DNA of 43,226 bases, from NCBI RefSeq assembly GCF_016918015.1, contig NZ_JAERMK010000032.1, forward strand, positions 1-43,226, read 5' to 3'. The stretch comes from Glycomyces sp. YM15. Its GTDB lineage: Bacteria > Actinomycetota > Actinomycetes > Mycobacteriales > Micromonosporaceae. The stretch's first letter is position 1. Each line of letters begins with the position of its first letter. The translations under genes and the position numbers were made by a program. Positions 8,924-17,509 of the stretch are shown here, one piece after another. Below the pieces are notes generated by a model that was not told the origin of the DNA, searched no databases, and saw only the letters and a program-made list of their open reading frames with translations.

Positions 8924-9849
8924 CCCGGATCGTGGTCGGATCCCGCGATGCGAGCGCCGTGCGCCCGGCTCCGGTACACCGTGGGGCTCACCCCGTGGAC
9001 GCGGGTGAACTGGCGCGAGAAGTACATCGGGTCCTCGTAGCCGGTCTCGCGGGCGACGGCCGCGACCGGCAGATCCGTGCCGTCGAGCAGCTCCCGGGCA
9101 CGGGTCATCCGCAACTGCACCTGGAACTGCAGCGGCGTGACGCCAAGGCGCTCGCGGAACAGCGCAGTGAGCTGGGAAGCGCTGAGCCCCACCATGTCCG
9201 CGAGCACGGTGACCGAGGTGCGGCGCGGCGCGGTGGCCCGCAAGTGCGCCGCGGCCTGCTCCAGGGGACTCAGATCGGATCCCGGGCCGCGCCGCCCGGT
9301 GGCGACCACCCGCGTGAGCGCGTGCCAGGCGGCCCCGGCGGCCTCGATGAACGCCGACGCGGTCAGCCCGGAGTCCAGCGCGTCGATGACCTGCGAGACC
9401 AGGCTCACCACCGGCGCGGGATCGCGGAGGTGCGTCACCGGGCCTCCCGCCGCCGCGTGCGCGGTCCGGACCAGATCGGCCGCGTCCACACCCGTGAAGT
9501 GGAACCACCACAGCGTCCACGGGTCCGCGTCGAGGGCGCCGTACGCGTGCGGACGGTCGGCCGGGAGCAGCACCGTGCCGCCGCGCGAGACCGTGAACCT
9601 GGTGCCCTCGGTGCGGCACCAGCCCGTGCCATCGGTGCAGACCAGCAGGACGTGCTCGCGCGCGCCGCGCGGGCGGGAGCGGCCATGGCGGGCCGCGTGC
9701 GGGAAGTGGCCCGCGTCGGTGACCATCAGCTTCCCCGTCACCGGGTGCCGCAGGGCCTTCGCGACCGCCCCGCGCGGGACCACGAGCATCCGCTGCCCGG
9801 AGAAGCCGTCGCGGATCACGGAGCCGCCATCGACCGTGGTTTCGTCCAT
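8920..9849 (-). CDS. AraC-family transcriptional regulator
   Basis: 309 aa from ATG 9849. N-terminal cupin-type sugar-sensing domain (about 25-130, with RGGTVLLPADRPHAYG) and C-terminal double helix-turn-helix (about 205-300), including LSASQLTALFRERLG and the second-helix signature GYEDPMYFSRQF and the terminal GVSPTVYR. An ATG at 9870 would add seven residues; the TTGACA box at 9880-9885 on this strand would put the transcript start near 9850, favouring 9849. Lying between GH42 and the DUF5107 operon, it is the likely sugar-responsive switch of the locus (inference). A divergent promoter pair with the DUF5107 gene is packed in 56 bases. Confidence 0.93.
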   Translation of the reverse strand: MDETTVDGGSVIRDGFSGQRMLVVPRGAVAKALRHPVTGKLMVTDAGHFPHAARHGRSRPRGAREHVLLVCTDGTGWCRTEGTRFTVSRGGTVLLPADRPHAYGALDADPWTLWWFHFTGVDAADLVRTAHAAAGGPVTHLRDPAPVVSLVSQVIDALDSGLTASAFIEAAGAAWHALTRVVATGRRGPGSDLSPLEQAAAHLRATAPRRTSVTVLADMVGLSASQLTALFRERLGVTPLQFQVQLRMTRARELLDGTDLPVAAVARETGYEDPMYFSRQFTRVHGVSPTVYRSRAHGARIAGSDHDPG

Positions 9850-9869
9850 GCCCTCCAGTGAAATGACCA

Positions 9870-9898
9870 TCGACAGGCATGTCAAGCCCTCGTAAGGT
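9870..9898 (+). promoter_or_regulatory. Promoter of the DUF5107-GH35 operon, predicted leaderless
   Basis: TCGACA (9870-9875), 17-base spacer, TAAGGT (9893-9898). The predicted start point falls at or within a base or two of the ATG at 9906, so the message is probably leaderless, which fits the lack of a good ribosome site there. Confidence 0.55.
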
Positions 9899-9905
9899 CG
9901 AGCCC

Positions 9906-12900
9906 ATGCCGACCGAGCCGTCGAGAATCGTCCTACCCGAGGCCCCGGCCGCACTCGCGGGCCGACCGGTCAAGGCCTGGCGGGAGCCGGTCGCGATCGA
10001 CTCCTACGCGCCCGCCGCGCCCGACCGGTACCCGGCGTACCTGGACCAGCGCGTCTACCAGGGCTCCTCGGGCGCGGTCTACCCGCTGCCGTTCATCGAC
10101 GCCATAGCGAAGGAGAAAGCCCCGCGAGAATGGGACGCGATCCACCTCGAGAACGAGTACGTGCGGCTGATGATCCTGCCCGAACTCGGCGGTAGAATCC
10201 ACATCGGACTCGACAAGACCCGCGGGTACGACTTCTTCTACCGCAACGACGTCATCAAGCCCGCCCTCGTCGGCCTCGCCGGCCCCTGGATCTCCGGCGG
10301 CGTCGAGTTCAACTGGCCCCAGCACCACCGCCCCGCGACCCACCTCCCGGTCGAGACCCTGATCGAGCCCGAAGCGGACGACTCGGTGACCGTCTGGTGC
10401 TCCGACCACGACCCGTTCGCCCGCATGCAGGGCATGCACGGCATCAGGCTGCGGCCCGCGAACGCGCTCATCGAACTGCGCGGCCACCTCGTCAACCGCG
10501 GCGACGACGTCCAGACCTTCCTCTGGTGGGCCAACGTCGCCGCCGAAGCAGGGGAGGACTACCAGTCGTTCTTCCCCACCGACGTGCGCCTCGTCGCCGA
10601 CCACGCCAAGCGCGCCACCACCACCTTCCCTGCAGCCCAGGGGCACTACTACGGCGTCGACTACCCGGCCCGCCGCACTGCTGACCAGCCCGACGGCGAC
10701 CGCCTCGACTGGTACCGCAACCTCCCCGTCCCCACCTCCTACATGTGCCTCGGCAGCGAGGACGACTTCTTCGGCGGCTACGACCACGCCGCCCGCGCCG
10801 GATTCGTGCACTGGGCCGACCACCGCATCGCCCCCGGCAAGAAGCAGTGGACCTGGGGCAACGCCCCGTTCGGGTGGGCCTGGGACGCACACCTCACCGA
10901 CGACGGCGGACCCTATGTGGAGCTCATGGCCGGGGTCTTCACCGACAACCAGCCCGACTTCGCGTTCCTCGCTCCAGGAGAGACCAAGACCTTCTCCCAG
11001 TACTGGTATCCGATCCAGGACACCGGCCCCGTCCACCAGGCCACATTGGATGCCGCGATCCGACTCGACCTGGAAGGCAACCGGGTGCGGATCGCAGCCG
11101 CGGTCACCGCCCCGCGGCCCGGCGCGCGGATCCGGCTCCGGGCAGGAGCCCGCACCCTCTACGAGCTCGAGGCCGACCTCGCACCGGGAACGCCGCACGT
11201 CGCCGAGTTCGACCTTGAAGGCGGGCACGACGCGGTCGCGATCGAGCCGACCGACTGCGAACTCGTGGTCGAACACGGCGGCAGGACGCTCGTGTCCTGG
11301 CGGCCGCGCACTGGTCCCGCCGAACCGGAAGCGGCCGCCTCGGCAACCGAACCGCTTGCGCCAGAAACGATCGAGTCGACCGACGAGCTGTACCTCACCG
11401 GCCTCCACCTCGACCAGTACCGGCACGCGACCCGCTCGCCCGAGCCCTACTGGCGGGAGGCCCTGCGCCGCGACCCCGGCGACGCCCGCTGCAACACCGC
11501 GCCGGCGGCCCGCCTGGCCCGCGCCGGGAGGCTCGAGGAAGCCGAAGCGCATCTGCGCGCCGCAGTCGAGCGCCTGACCCGACGCAATCCGAACCCCCGC
11601 GACGGCGAGGCCCACTACCGGCTCGGGGTCGTCCTCTCCCGCCAGGGCCGCGAGTCGGAGGCCAAGGCAGCCTTCGGGAAAGCACTATGGGATAGCGCAT
11701 GGACCGATGCCGCCGCCGTCGCGACCGCCAGGCTCGACCTCGCCGCCGGCCGCGACGCCGAGGCCGAACTCCGCGAGGTCGTCGCACGCAGTCCGCGCCG
11801 CACGCAGGCCCGCAACCTGCTCGTCGTCGCGATGCTCAGGAAGGGTGACCGGACCCGCGCGGCCGAGATCGTGCGAGACACGCTGCACGACAACCCACTC
11901 GACGCATGGGCCCGGGATCTCGCCGTTCGGCTCGGTCTCGATGCCGTACCCACGACCGATCCGACGATCGCGCTCGACGTCGCCCTCGAATACCGATTGA
12001 TCGGCGAAGACGCGGCCGCGACCGCCGCCTTCGAGACCGCTGCCGCGATCGCCCCCGCTCCAGGCCAGGTCAACGTCGCACCCCTCGCGTGGCTCCACCG
12101 CGCCGACCTCGCCTTCGAACGCGGCGAAGACGACGCCGCTGAGCTCGCGCTGCAGCAGGTCCACGGACTCGACCGCACCCGGTGCTTCCCGTCGCGGACC
12201 GAGGACGACGCGCTCGCGCGGCTTCGCGGACGCCGCCCACGCGACCCGGTCCTCGCCGCACTCGCCGGGCATCGGCTATATGCGGCCGGCCGTCATCGCG
12301 AGGCGATTGCCGCTTGGGAAGTCGCCGCAGTGACAGGCGACCCGGTGGTGCTGCGCAATCTCGGCGTGGCCGCACACAACGTCGAAGGCGACCCCGAGCG
12401 CGCCGCCGGTTGGTACGACCGCGCCCGCGCGGCCGCGCCCGATGACGCCCGACTGCTCTACGAGACCGACCAGCTCGACGCCCGGCGCGGTGTCGATCCG
12501 GCGAAACGCCTCGCCGTCCTAGAGGATCGACGAGACCTCGTTGCGGCACGCGACGATCTCGCGGTCCAGTTCGCCGAGCTCCTCACGGCGGTCGGTCGAC
12601 CCGGCGACGCCCTCGATGTGCTCGCGAGCCGGGCCTTCCAGCCATGGGAAGGCGGCGAGGGACGGGTCTTGGCCGCCTGGGAGGACGCGCATCTCGCAGT
12701 CGTGCGCCGAGCACTCGCCGGAGGCGACACGAGCGTGGCGGCAGCCCGCGAGTCGAAGGCGATGGCGGCCGACACCGAGCCCGAACGACAGGGACGTACG
12801 GAAGGCGGCCTGGCGGACGCCGAGACCGCGCGAGCGGCGGCGAGCGGGCCGGACGTGGCCGTGGCCCACGCCAGAGCCGCACTCGCGCCTCCCGCGAACC

Positions 12901-13418
12901 TCGGCGAGGCCCGCCACCCGCTCGCCAACACCGCCGACCTCCACCTCGCCCTCGGCGACGCCCTGGCGGCGGCGGGCGACGCCGAAGGCGCCGGTGCCGC
13001 TTGGCGAACCGCCGCCTCCCAACAGGGCGACTTCCAGACGATGAGGGTGCACGCCCACTCCGAGCACACGGCCGCGGCGGTCACCGCGCTTCACCGCTTG
13101 GGCGACCCTGAAGCGGCCCAAGCGCTCCGCGATGACCTCGCCCGGTACATCGACGAGCAGGCCAGTGCCACCGCGAAGATCGACTACTTCGCGACCTCGC
13201 TGCCCGCCATGCTCCTGTTCACCGCCGACCTCCAAGCCTCCCATGACCTTCGGATCCTGGTGCTGCGCGCGCAGCTGGCGCTGCTGGACGGCGAACCCGG
13301 ACGCGCCGCGATCCTCGCCCGCGAGGCCCTGGAAAGGGACCCGCTCAACGCCGCCGCGCGAGCCGCCGCGACCGAGTCGGATGCGGTGAACGCGCGCTTG
13401 GGCGGAGGAACGACATGA
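9906..13418 (+). CDS. DUF5107 domain protein with C-terminal tetratricopeptide repeats
   Basis: 1170 aa from ATG 9906; an ATG at 9879 would add nine residues but lies inside the promoter. The N-terminal part (about 50-380) matches DUF5107, with LENEYVRLMILPELGGRI and GGVEFNWPQHH, a fold thought to be related to galactose-mutarotase-like sugar-binding domains. After a beta-rich linker (about 385-470) the rest (about 500-1170) is Ala/Arg/Glu-rich TPR-like helical repeats, for example EAHLRAAVERL and AAGWYDRARAAAPDDARLLY. No signal peptide. Such proteins are often next to galactosidases in actinobacteria, and the function is not established. The end overlaps the GH35 start by four bases (ATGA), so the two are co-translated. 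A carbohydrate-processing or scaffold role is inference. Confidence 0.85.
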   Translation: MPTEPSRIVLPEAPAALAGRPVKAWREPVAIDSYAPAAPDRYPAYLDQRVYQGSSGAVYPLPFIDAIAKEKAPREWDAIHLENEYVRLMILPELGGRIHIGLDKTRGYDFFYRNDVIKPALVGLAGPWISGGVEFNWPQHHRPATHLPVETLIEPEADDSVTVWCSDHDPFARMQGMHGIRLRPANALIELRGHLVNRGDDVQTFLWWANVAAEAGEDYQSFFPTDVRLVADHAKRATTTFPAAQGHYYGVDYPARRTADQPDGDRLDWYRNLPVPTSYMCLGSEDDFFGGYDHAARAGFVHWADHRIAPGKKQWTWGNAPFGWAWDAHLTDDGGPYVELMAGVFTDNQPDFAFLAPGETKTFSQYWYPIQDTGPVHQATLDAAIRLDLEGNRVRIAAAVTAPRPGARIRLRAGARTLYELEADLAPGTPHVAEFDLEGGHDAVAIEPTDCELVVEHGGRTLVSWRPRTGPAEPEAAASATEPLAPETIESTDELYLTGLHLDQYRHATRSPEPYWREALRRDPGDARCNTAPAARLARAGRLEEAEAHLRAAVERLTRRNPNPRDGEAHYRLGVVLSRQGRESEAKAAFGKALWDSAWTDAAAVATARLDLAAGRDAEAELREVVARSPRRTQARNLLVVAMLRKGDRTRAAEIVRDTLHDNPLDAWARDLAVRLGLDAVPTTDPTIALDVALEYRLIGEDAAATAAFETAAAIAPAPGQVNVAPLAWLHRADLAFERGEDDAAELALQQVHGLDRTRCFPSRTEDDALARLRGRRPRDPVLAALAGHRLYAAGRHREAIAAWEVAAVTGDPVVLRNLGVAAHNVEGDPERAAGWYDRARAAAPDDARLLYETDQLDARRGVDPAKRLAVLEDRRDLVAARDDLAVQFAELLTAVGRPGDALDVLASRAFQPWEGGEGRVLAAWEDAHLAVVRRALAGGDTSVAAARESKAMAADTEPERQGRTEGGLADAETARAAASGPDVAVAHARAALAPPANLGEARHPLANTADLHLALGDALAAAGDAEGAGAAWRTAASQQGDFQTMRVHAHSEHTAAAVTALHRLGDPEAAQALRDDLARYIDEQASATAKIDYFATSLPAMLLFTADLQASHDLRILVLRAQLALLDGEPGRAAILAREALERDPLNAAARAAATESDAVNARLGGGTT

Positions 13419-15727
13419 GCGACCGGGTAACCCGCCGCAACCTGCGCGTCGCCACCCCCGAACCGCCCGTTCGAGGGCACCTGCCCTACGGCGAGCCCGC
13501 CGGCACGCCCGACCGCATCACCGTCACCAGCCGGCACCTCGAACGCGGCGGCCGCCCATGGTTCCCGATCACCGGCGAGATCCACTACTCCCGCCTCCCT
13601 CGCGAACGCTGGAACGAAGTCCTCGGTCACGCCCGCGCCGGCGGCCTCGACTCGGTCGCCACCTACGTCTTCTGGGCCGCGCACGAACCCGAGCCCGGTC
13701 GCTTCGACTGGACCGGGAACCTCGACCTGCGCGCCTTCACCGAACTCGCCGCCGCCCACGGCCTCGACGTCGTCGCCCGTCTCGGCCCCTGGGCGCACGG
13801 CGAGTACCGCAACGGCGGCTTCCCCGACTGGCTCCTGGAACGCGACCTCGAACCCCGCACCGACGACCCCGCCTACCTCGAACTCGTACGGCCCCTATAC
13901 GCCCAGATCGCCGCCCAACTGCAGGGCCTGACCCACGCCGAGGGCGGACCGGTCATCGGCGCCCAGGTCGACAACGAGCTGTACGACCAACCCGAACACC
14001 TCCGCACCCTCCGAACGATCGCCGAGGAGGCCGGCCTGCGCGTCCCGATCTGGACCGCCACCGGTTGGGGAAGCGCACAGGTCCCCGACACCCTGCTGCC
14101 CGTCTACGGCGCCTACGCCGAGGGCTTCTGGGAGGACGAGGCCACCGAATGGCCCGCATTCGCGCCCTTGCACTTCCGCTACTCCGAGGTCCGCGACGAC
14201 CTGAGCGTCGGCGCCGACCTCCGCGAAGCCCTCGACGGGACCGCCGCCACCGAGCCGACTCCCGACGACCTTCGTCCCTTTGCGACCTGCGAGCTCGGTG
14301 GCGGCATGCACGTCGCCTACCACCGCAGGCCCCTCGTCTCCGCCGAGGACGTCGCGAACCTCGCGCTGGCGAAGCTCGGGTCAGGCTCGGCCTGGCAGGG
14401 CTACTACCTGTACGCGGGCGGCACGCAGCGCACCGGAGCCCAAGGGACCGAACAGGAATCACAGGCCACCGGCTATCCGAACGACGTGCCGGCGCTCTCC
14501 TACGACTTCCATGCGCCGATCGGCGAGCACGGCCAGATCCGCCCGCATCATCACTACCTGCGGCGCCAGCACCTTTGGCTGCGCGAAGAGGGCCACCGGA
14601 TCGCCGCGATGCCCGCCCACATCGGCGGTGGCGGCGAGGACCCTGAGGATCTTCGTTGGGCCGTGCGCTCCGACGGGCGCAGCGGCTACCTGTTCCTGAC
14701 GACCTACCAGCCGCCGAAGCGCCCCATCGCGGAACAGCGCGGGGTCCAGTTCACCGTTCGCTTCGACGACGCGGCCGTGACCGTGCCGACCCTCCCGATC
14801 GACGTTCCCGCCGGGCGCTCCCTCGTCTGGCCGCTGCGGTACCCGCTCACACCTGATCTCGAACTCCGCAGCGCCACAGCGCAAGTCCTCACCCGCCTGG
14901 CCGACGGGAATGGCCCACTGGTGGTCTTCGCGGCCACCGACGGCGTCCCGGTCGAACTGGTGCTCGGGGACGGCTCCATCGTGGATCTGCCGAGGCCGCC
15001 CGGCCCGGACTGCCTCATCCAGCTGGAAGGCGTGCGGATCCTGGTCCTCGACGAGGCGAGCGCGAACCGCCTCTACCGACTCCCGATCGCCGGACGCGAT
15101 CGGCTCGTCCTCGCCGATGCCCCCGTCTACGCCGATGCGGGCGACCTTGTCGTCAACCCCGAGGCTCCGGAGGCGAGTATCGCCCTCTGGCCTGCGCCCG
15201 AGGCGTTCGCCGCCGAAGACGGCGACCTTGAGCCGCCCCAGGATCAAGGGCTTTGGCGGACATGGACACTGCGCACGAATGACGCCGTGCCCGTTCGCTT
15301 GCCTGTGGCGATCCTCCGAGCGGCCGGTCCTGCTCCCAAACCTGAACGCGGCGGCCCGATGGGGCGCTTGAGCGCCCCGACCGACTACGCCGGGGCCGCG
15401 GTCGTGCACATCGATGTCCCCGATTTCACCGGTGCCGACCGGGCCCTATTGCGTGTGGAATGGACCGGCGACGCGGGTCGCGCCCACATCCGCGACCGCT
15501 TCGTGTCCGACCATTTCTGGCACGGTCGCGTCTGGGACATCGACCTGACGCCGCACCGCGACGCCGTCGCGGAGCACGGCGTGCGGCTCGAACTCCTGCC
15601 GTGGCAACTGGAGGCGGGCGTCTGGGTCGACCCGTCAGTGCGCGAGGTGGACAACGGCGTGACCGTCGCATCGGCGACGCTCCTCAAGATCGGCAGGGTT
15701 CGCCTCCGCGCCGAAGGCGCGCGGTGA
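13415..15727 (+). CDS. Glycoside hydrolase family 35 beta-galactosidase
   Basis: 770 aa; ATG overlaps the DUF5107 stop by four bases. The GH35 barrel begins with WFPITGEIHYSRLPRERW (about 49-66), then VATYVFWAAHEPEPGRFDW, the acid/base Glu188 in QVDNELY and the nucleophile candidate Glu293 in ATCELGGGMHV. The nucleophile surroundings differ from plant and animal GH35 enzymes, which usually have an aromatic residue after the Glu, so the activity could be on an unusual beta-galactoside. The C-terminal 370 residues are beta-sandwich domains as in other long GH35 enzymes. No signal peptide. It is the third galactosidase-type enzyme of the locus, beside GH2 and GH42. Confidence 0.92.
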   Translation: MSDRVTRRNLRVATPEPPVRGHLPYGEPAGTPDRITVTSRHLERGGRPWFPITGEIHYSRLPRERWNEVLGHARAGGLDSVATYVFWAAHEPEPGRFDWTGNLDLRAFTELAAAHGLDVVARLGPWAHGEYRNGGFPDWLLERDLEPRTDDPAYLELVRPLYAQIAAQLQGLTHAEGGPVIGAQVDNELYDQPEHLRTLRTIAEEAGLRVPIWTATGWGSAQVPDTLLPVYGAYAEGFWEDEATEWPAFAPLHFRYSEVRDDLSVGADLREALDGTAATEPTPDDLRPFATCELGGGMHVAYHRRPLVSAEDVANLALAKLGSGSAWQGYYLYAGGTQRTGAQGTEQESQATGYPNDVPALSYDFHAPIGEHGQIRPHHHYLRRQHLWLREEGHRIAAMPAHIGGGGEDPEDLRWAVRSDGRSGYLFLTTYQPPKRPIAEQRGVQFTVRFDDAAVTVPTLPIDVPAGRSLVWPLRYPLTPDLELRSATAQVLTRLADGNGPLVVFAATDGVPVELVLGDGSIVDLPRPPGPDCLIQLEGVRILVLDEASANRLYRLPIAGRDRLVLADAPVYADAGDLVVNPEAPEASIALWPAPEAFAAEDGDLEPPQDQGLWRTWTLRTNDAVPVRLPVAILRAAGPAPKPERGGPMGRLSAPTDYAGAAVVHIDVPDFTGADRALLRVEWTGDAGRAHIRDRFVSDHFWHGRVWDIDLTPHRDAVAEHGVRLELLPWQLEAGVWVDPSVREVDNGVTVASATLLKIGRVRLRAEGAR

Positions 15728-15821
15728 CGTCTCCCGGGCGCGGCAGTCCGCCACGCGCGCAACTCGTCTCAAGCTCGACCATCGGGCCGAGACCATGACT
15801 TCCGAACCGCAAGGAGCAATC

Positions 15822-17099
15822 GTGACACCCGACCATCTGCCCGAACGCCTCGCGATCACCCTCTGGGACTTCTCCTGGTACGTGCGCACCGGTCCCGGCG
15901 AACCCTTCGCCGACCTCGACGCCGCCTTCGCCCGCGCCGTCGACCTCGGGTACAACGCCGTGCGCATCTGCGCGATGCCCTTCCTGCTCTTCAAGTCCGG
16001 CATCGACACCTCCGCACTGCGCCTCGAACCGCTCGGCGGCGCCACCGCCTCGGACGGTTACGCCTCCCGGGTGCGCTGGTACGACGTGCGCGAGCCGACG
16101 GTGATCGACGCGCGCGCCCACCTGCTCGAACTCTTCCGTGCCGCAGACCGGCACGGCGTCAAGGTGATCGCCTCCTCCTGGGAGTACCAGCAGAGCCCCG
16201 CGTTCGCCGACGACCCCGCCTGGTACGAGGCCCTGCACGCCGTCGACCCCGAAGACCGGCCCACGGTTCTCGCCGAAGCCCAGGCCGACCTCGTCGACTT
16301 CCTCGCCGAACACGGCCTCGCGCATGTCATCGCATGCGTCGAGCCGCACAATGAAGTCCAGATCGGACACCTCACCGCCGGTCTGCCCGGCGTCGAGGAC
16401 GCGGTCGTCGAGTTGCAGGGCCGCCTCGAAGCGGGCATCGCCGCGTTCCGGGCCCGTCATCCCGAGGTCCTGTGCGCACCGAACTACGGCGGCGTCCCGA
16501 TCGGGTCCCTGCGCGGCCTGCCGCGCAACGCGACCGCGCTCGGCTTTCACCCCTACGTCTACGGCGTCCTCGACGACCTCGTAGAGGAGTTCGGGCTCCG
16601 GCGCGACCCCGCGCTGTTCCCGCAGGAGCGCGCCGACGCCGAACTGCTCCGCCCCGGCGCTCCGCCGCTCGCCGAATGGCGGCTGCCCGAGTCGAAGGCG
16701 TGGAAGCTTCGGGCCTCGATCATGCAGCCCGCCGAGATCTACGTGCACGACTGGTGCGACCCCGAGAAGTTCGACCGGTGGCTCTACGACCGCTATGGCG
16801 CGCACCGGATCGCGATGGCGAACCGCCTGCGCGACTGGATCGACGTCGCCGCCGACCACGCGAAGCGACTCGGTGTTCCGCTGTTCTTCGGCGAGGGCTG
16901 GGTCGGCTACACGCCCCGCGACGGCCGCTTCGAGGAAGGGCCGGTCGGCGCCCAGATCTGCCGTGACGCGATCGCCCATGCCGTGCGGGTGGGGGCCTGG
17001 GGCTCGATCGTCTGCTCCAACGCGGCGCCACAGCATCCCATGTGGACTGATGAAGCGCTGCAGCGCGAATGCAACGCCGCACTGCTCGCTCGGCTGTAA
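15822..17099 (+). CDS. Cellulase-like clan GH-A glycoside hydrolase
   Basis: 425 aa from GTG 15822, which has AAGGAG at 15811-15816; the in-frame ATG at 15795 lacks a ribosome site. The sequence looks like the sugar-binding cellulase-like family (TIM barrel). Two carboxylates fit clan GH-A catalysis: Glu178 in EPHNEV (Asn-Glu acid/base) and Glu358 in LFFGEGWVGY (nucleophile). Other barrel strands are visible, such as YNAVRICAMPFLLF and KVIASSWEYQQSP. There is no signal peptide or binding module. It follows GH35 by 94 bases and ends the operon at a hairpin. Substrate unknown; a cytoplasmic beta-glycosidase acting on imported oligomers is inferred from context. Confidence 0.82.
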   Translation: MTPDHLPERLAITLWDFSWYVRTGPGEPFADLDAAFARAVDLGYNAVRICAMPFLLFKSGIDTSALRLEPLGGATASDGYASRVRWYDVREPTVIDARAHLLELFRAADRHGVKVIASSWEYQQSPAFADDPAWYEALHAVDPEDRPTVLAEAQADLVDFLAEHGLAHVIACVEPHNEVQIGHLTAGLPGVEDAVVELQGRLEAGIAAFRARHPEVLCAPNYGGVPIGSLRGLPRNATALGFHPYVYGVLDDLVEEFGLRRDPALFPQERADAELLRPGAPPLAEWRLPESKAWKLRASIMQPAEIYVHDWCDPEKFDRWLYDRYGAHRIAMANRLRDWIDVAADHAKRLGVPLFFGEGWVGYTPRDGRFEEGPVGAQICRDAIAHAVRVGAWGSIVCSNAAPQHPMWTDEALQRECNAALLARL

Positions 17100-17106
17100 T
17101 GGCGGA

Positions 17107-17136
17107 CGGGCCCGGGCCGGTGCCGGACCGGGCCCG
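17107..17136. terminator. Terminator between cellulase-like and mycoredoxin genes
   Basis: Nine-bp GC stem (17107-17115 CGGGCCCGG with 17128-17136) and a 12-base loop with its own internal CCGG pairing, in the 43-base gap between convergent genes. Confidence 0.7.
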
Positions 17137-17142
17137 GCGCCG

Positions 17143-17430
17143 TCAGGCGCCGAGGAGCGACAGCTCGCGGAGCTTCGCCTCGACCTCGGCATTGCTCGGC
17201 TCGACCTGGTGGGAGCCGTCCGGATAGACCACGACGGGAATGTTCGTCCGGCCCGAGATGCGCCGCGCCTCGTCGGCGGCGGCCGGTTCGGCTTCGAGGT
17301 CGACGTAGTCGAACCCGACGGCGAGCTCGTCGAGCCGCCGCTTCGTGCGGCGGCAGTCGCCGCACCATTTGGCCCCGTATACGCGGAGCGTCGGTGCGGC
17401 GTTCGTTTCGCGGCTTTCGGCGTCTGCCAT
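17143..17430 (-). CDS. Mycoredoxin/glutaredoxin-like thioredoxin-fold protein
   Basis: 95 aa from ATG 17430, with GGGAGAGGAA just upstream. Short thioredoxin-fold protein with the redox pair Cys23-Gly-Asp-Cys26 in AKWCGDC, a cis-proline site at NIPVVVYPDG (Pro65) and a C-terminal helix. The family (NrdH/mycoredoxin type) reduces mixed disulfides, in actinobacteria usually those with mycothiol. The active site here is WCGDC, where classical mycoredoxins have an aromatic residue in place of Asp25, so partner choice may differ. It is 79 bases downstream of lhr on the same strand and may share its transcript. Confidence 0.88.
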   Translation of the reverse strand: MADAESRETNAAPTLRVYGAKWCGDCRRTKRRLDELAVGFDYVDLEAEPAAADEARRISGRTNIPVVVYPDGSHQVEPSNAEVEAKLRELSLLGA

Positions 17431-17509
17431 GGCGGTTCCTCTCCCTGCAGCGGTGAGGAAGCGTACGCCTCTCGACCGGCGGGCGCCACCCGGAGCGCCA
17501 CCCCGCCGG

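Noticed and set aside
6869..9040. 723-aa open frame on the plus strand opposite GH42
   Set aside because: Antisense shadow of GH42; GH42 has complete catalytic and zinc-site residues, the plus frame has none.
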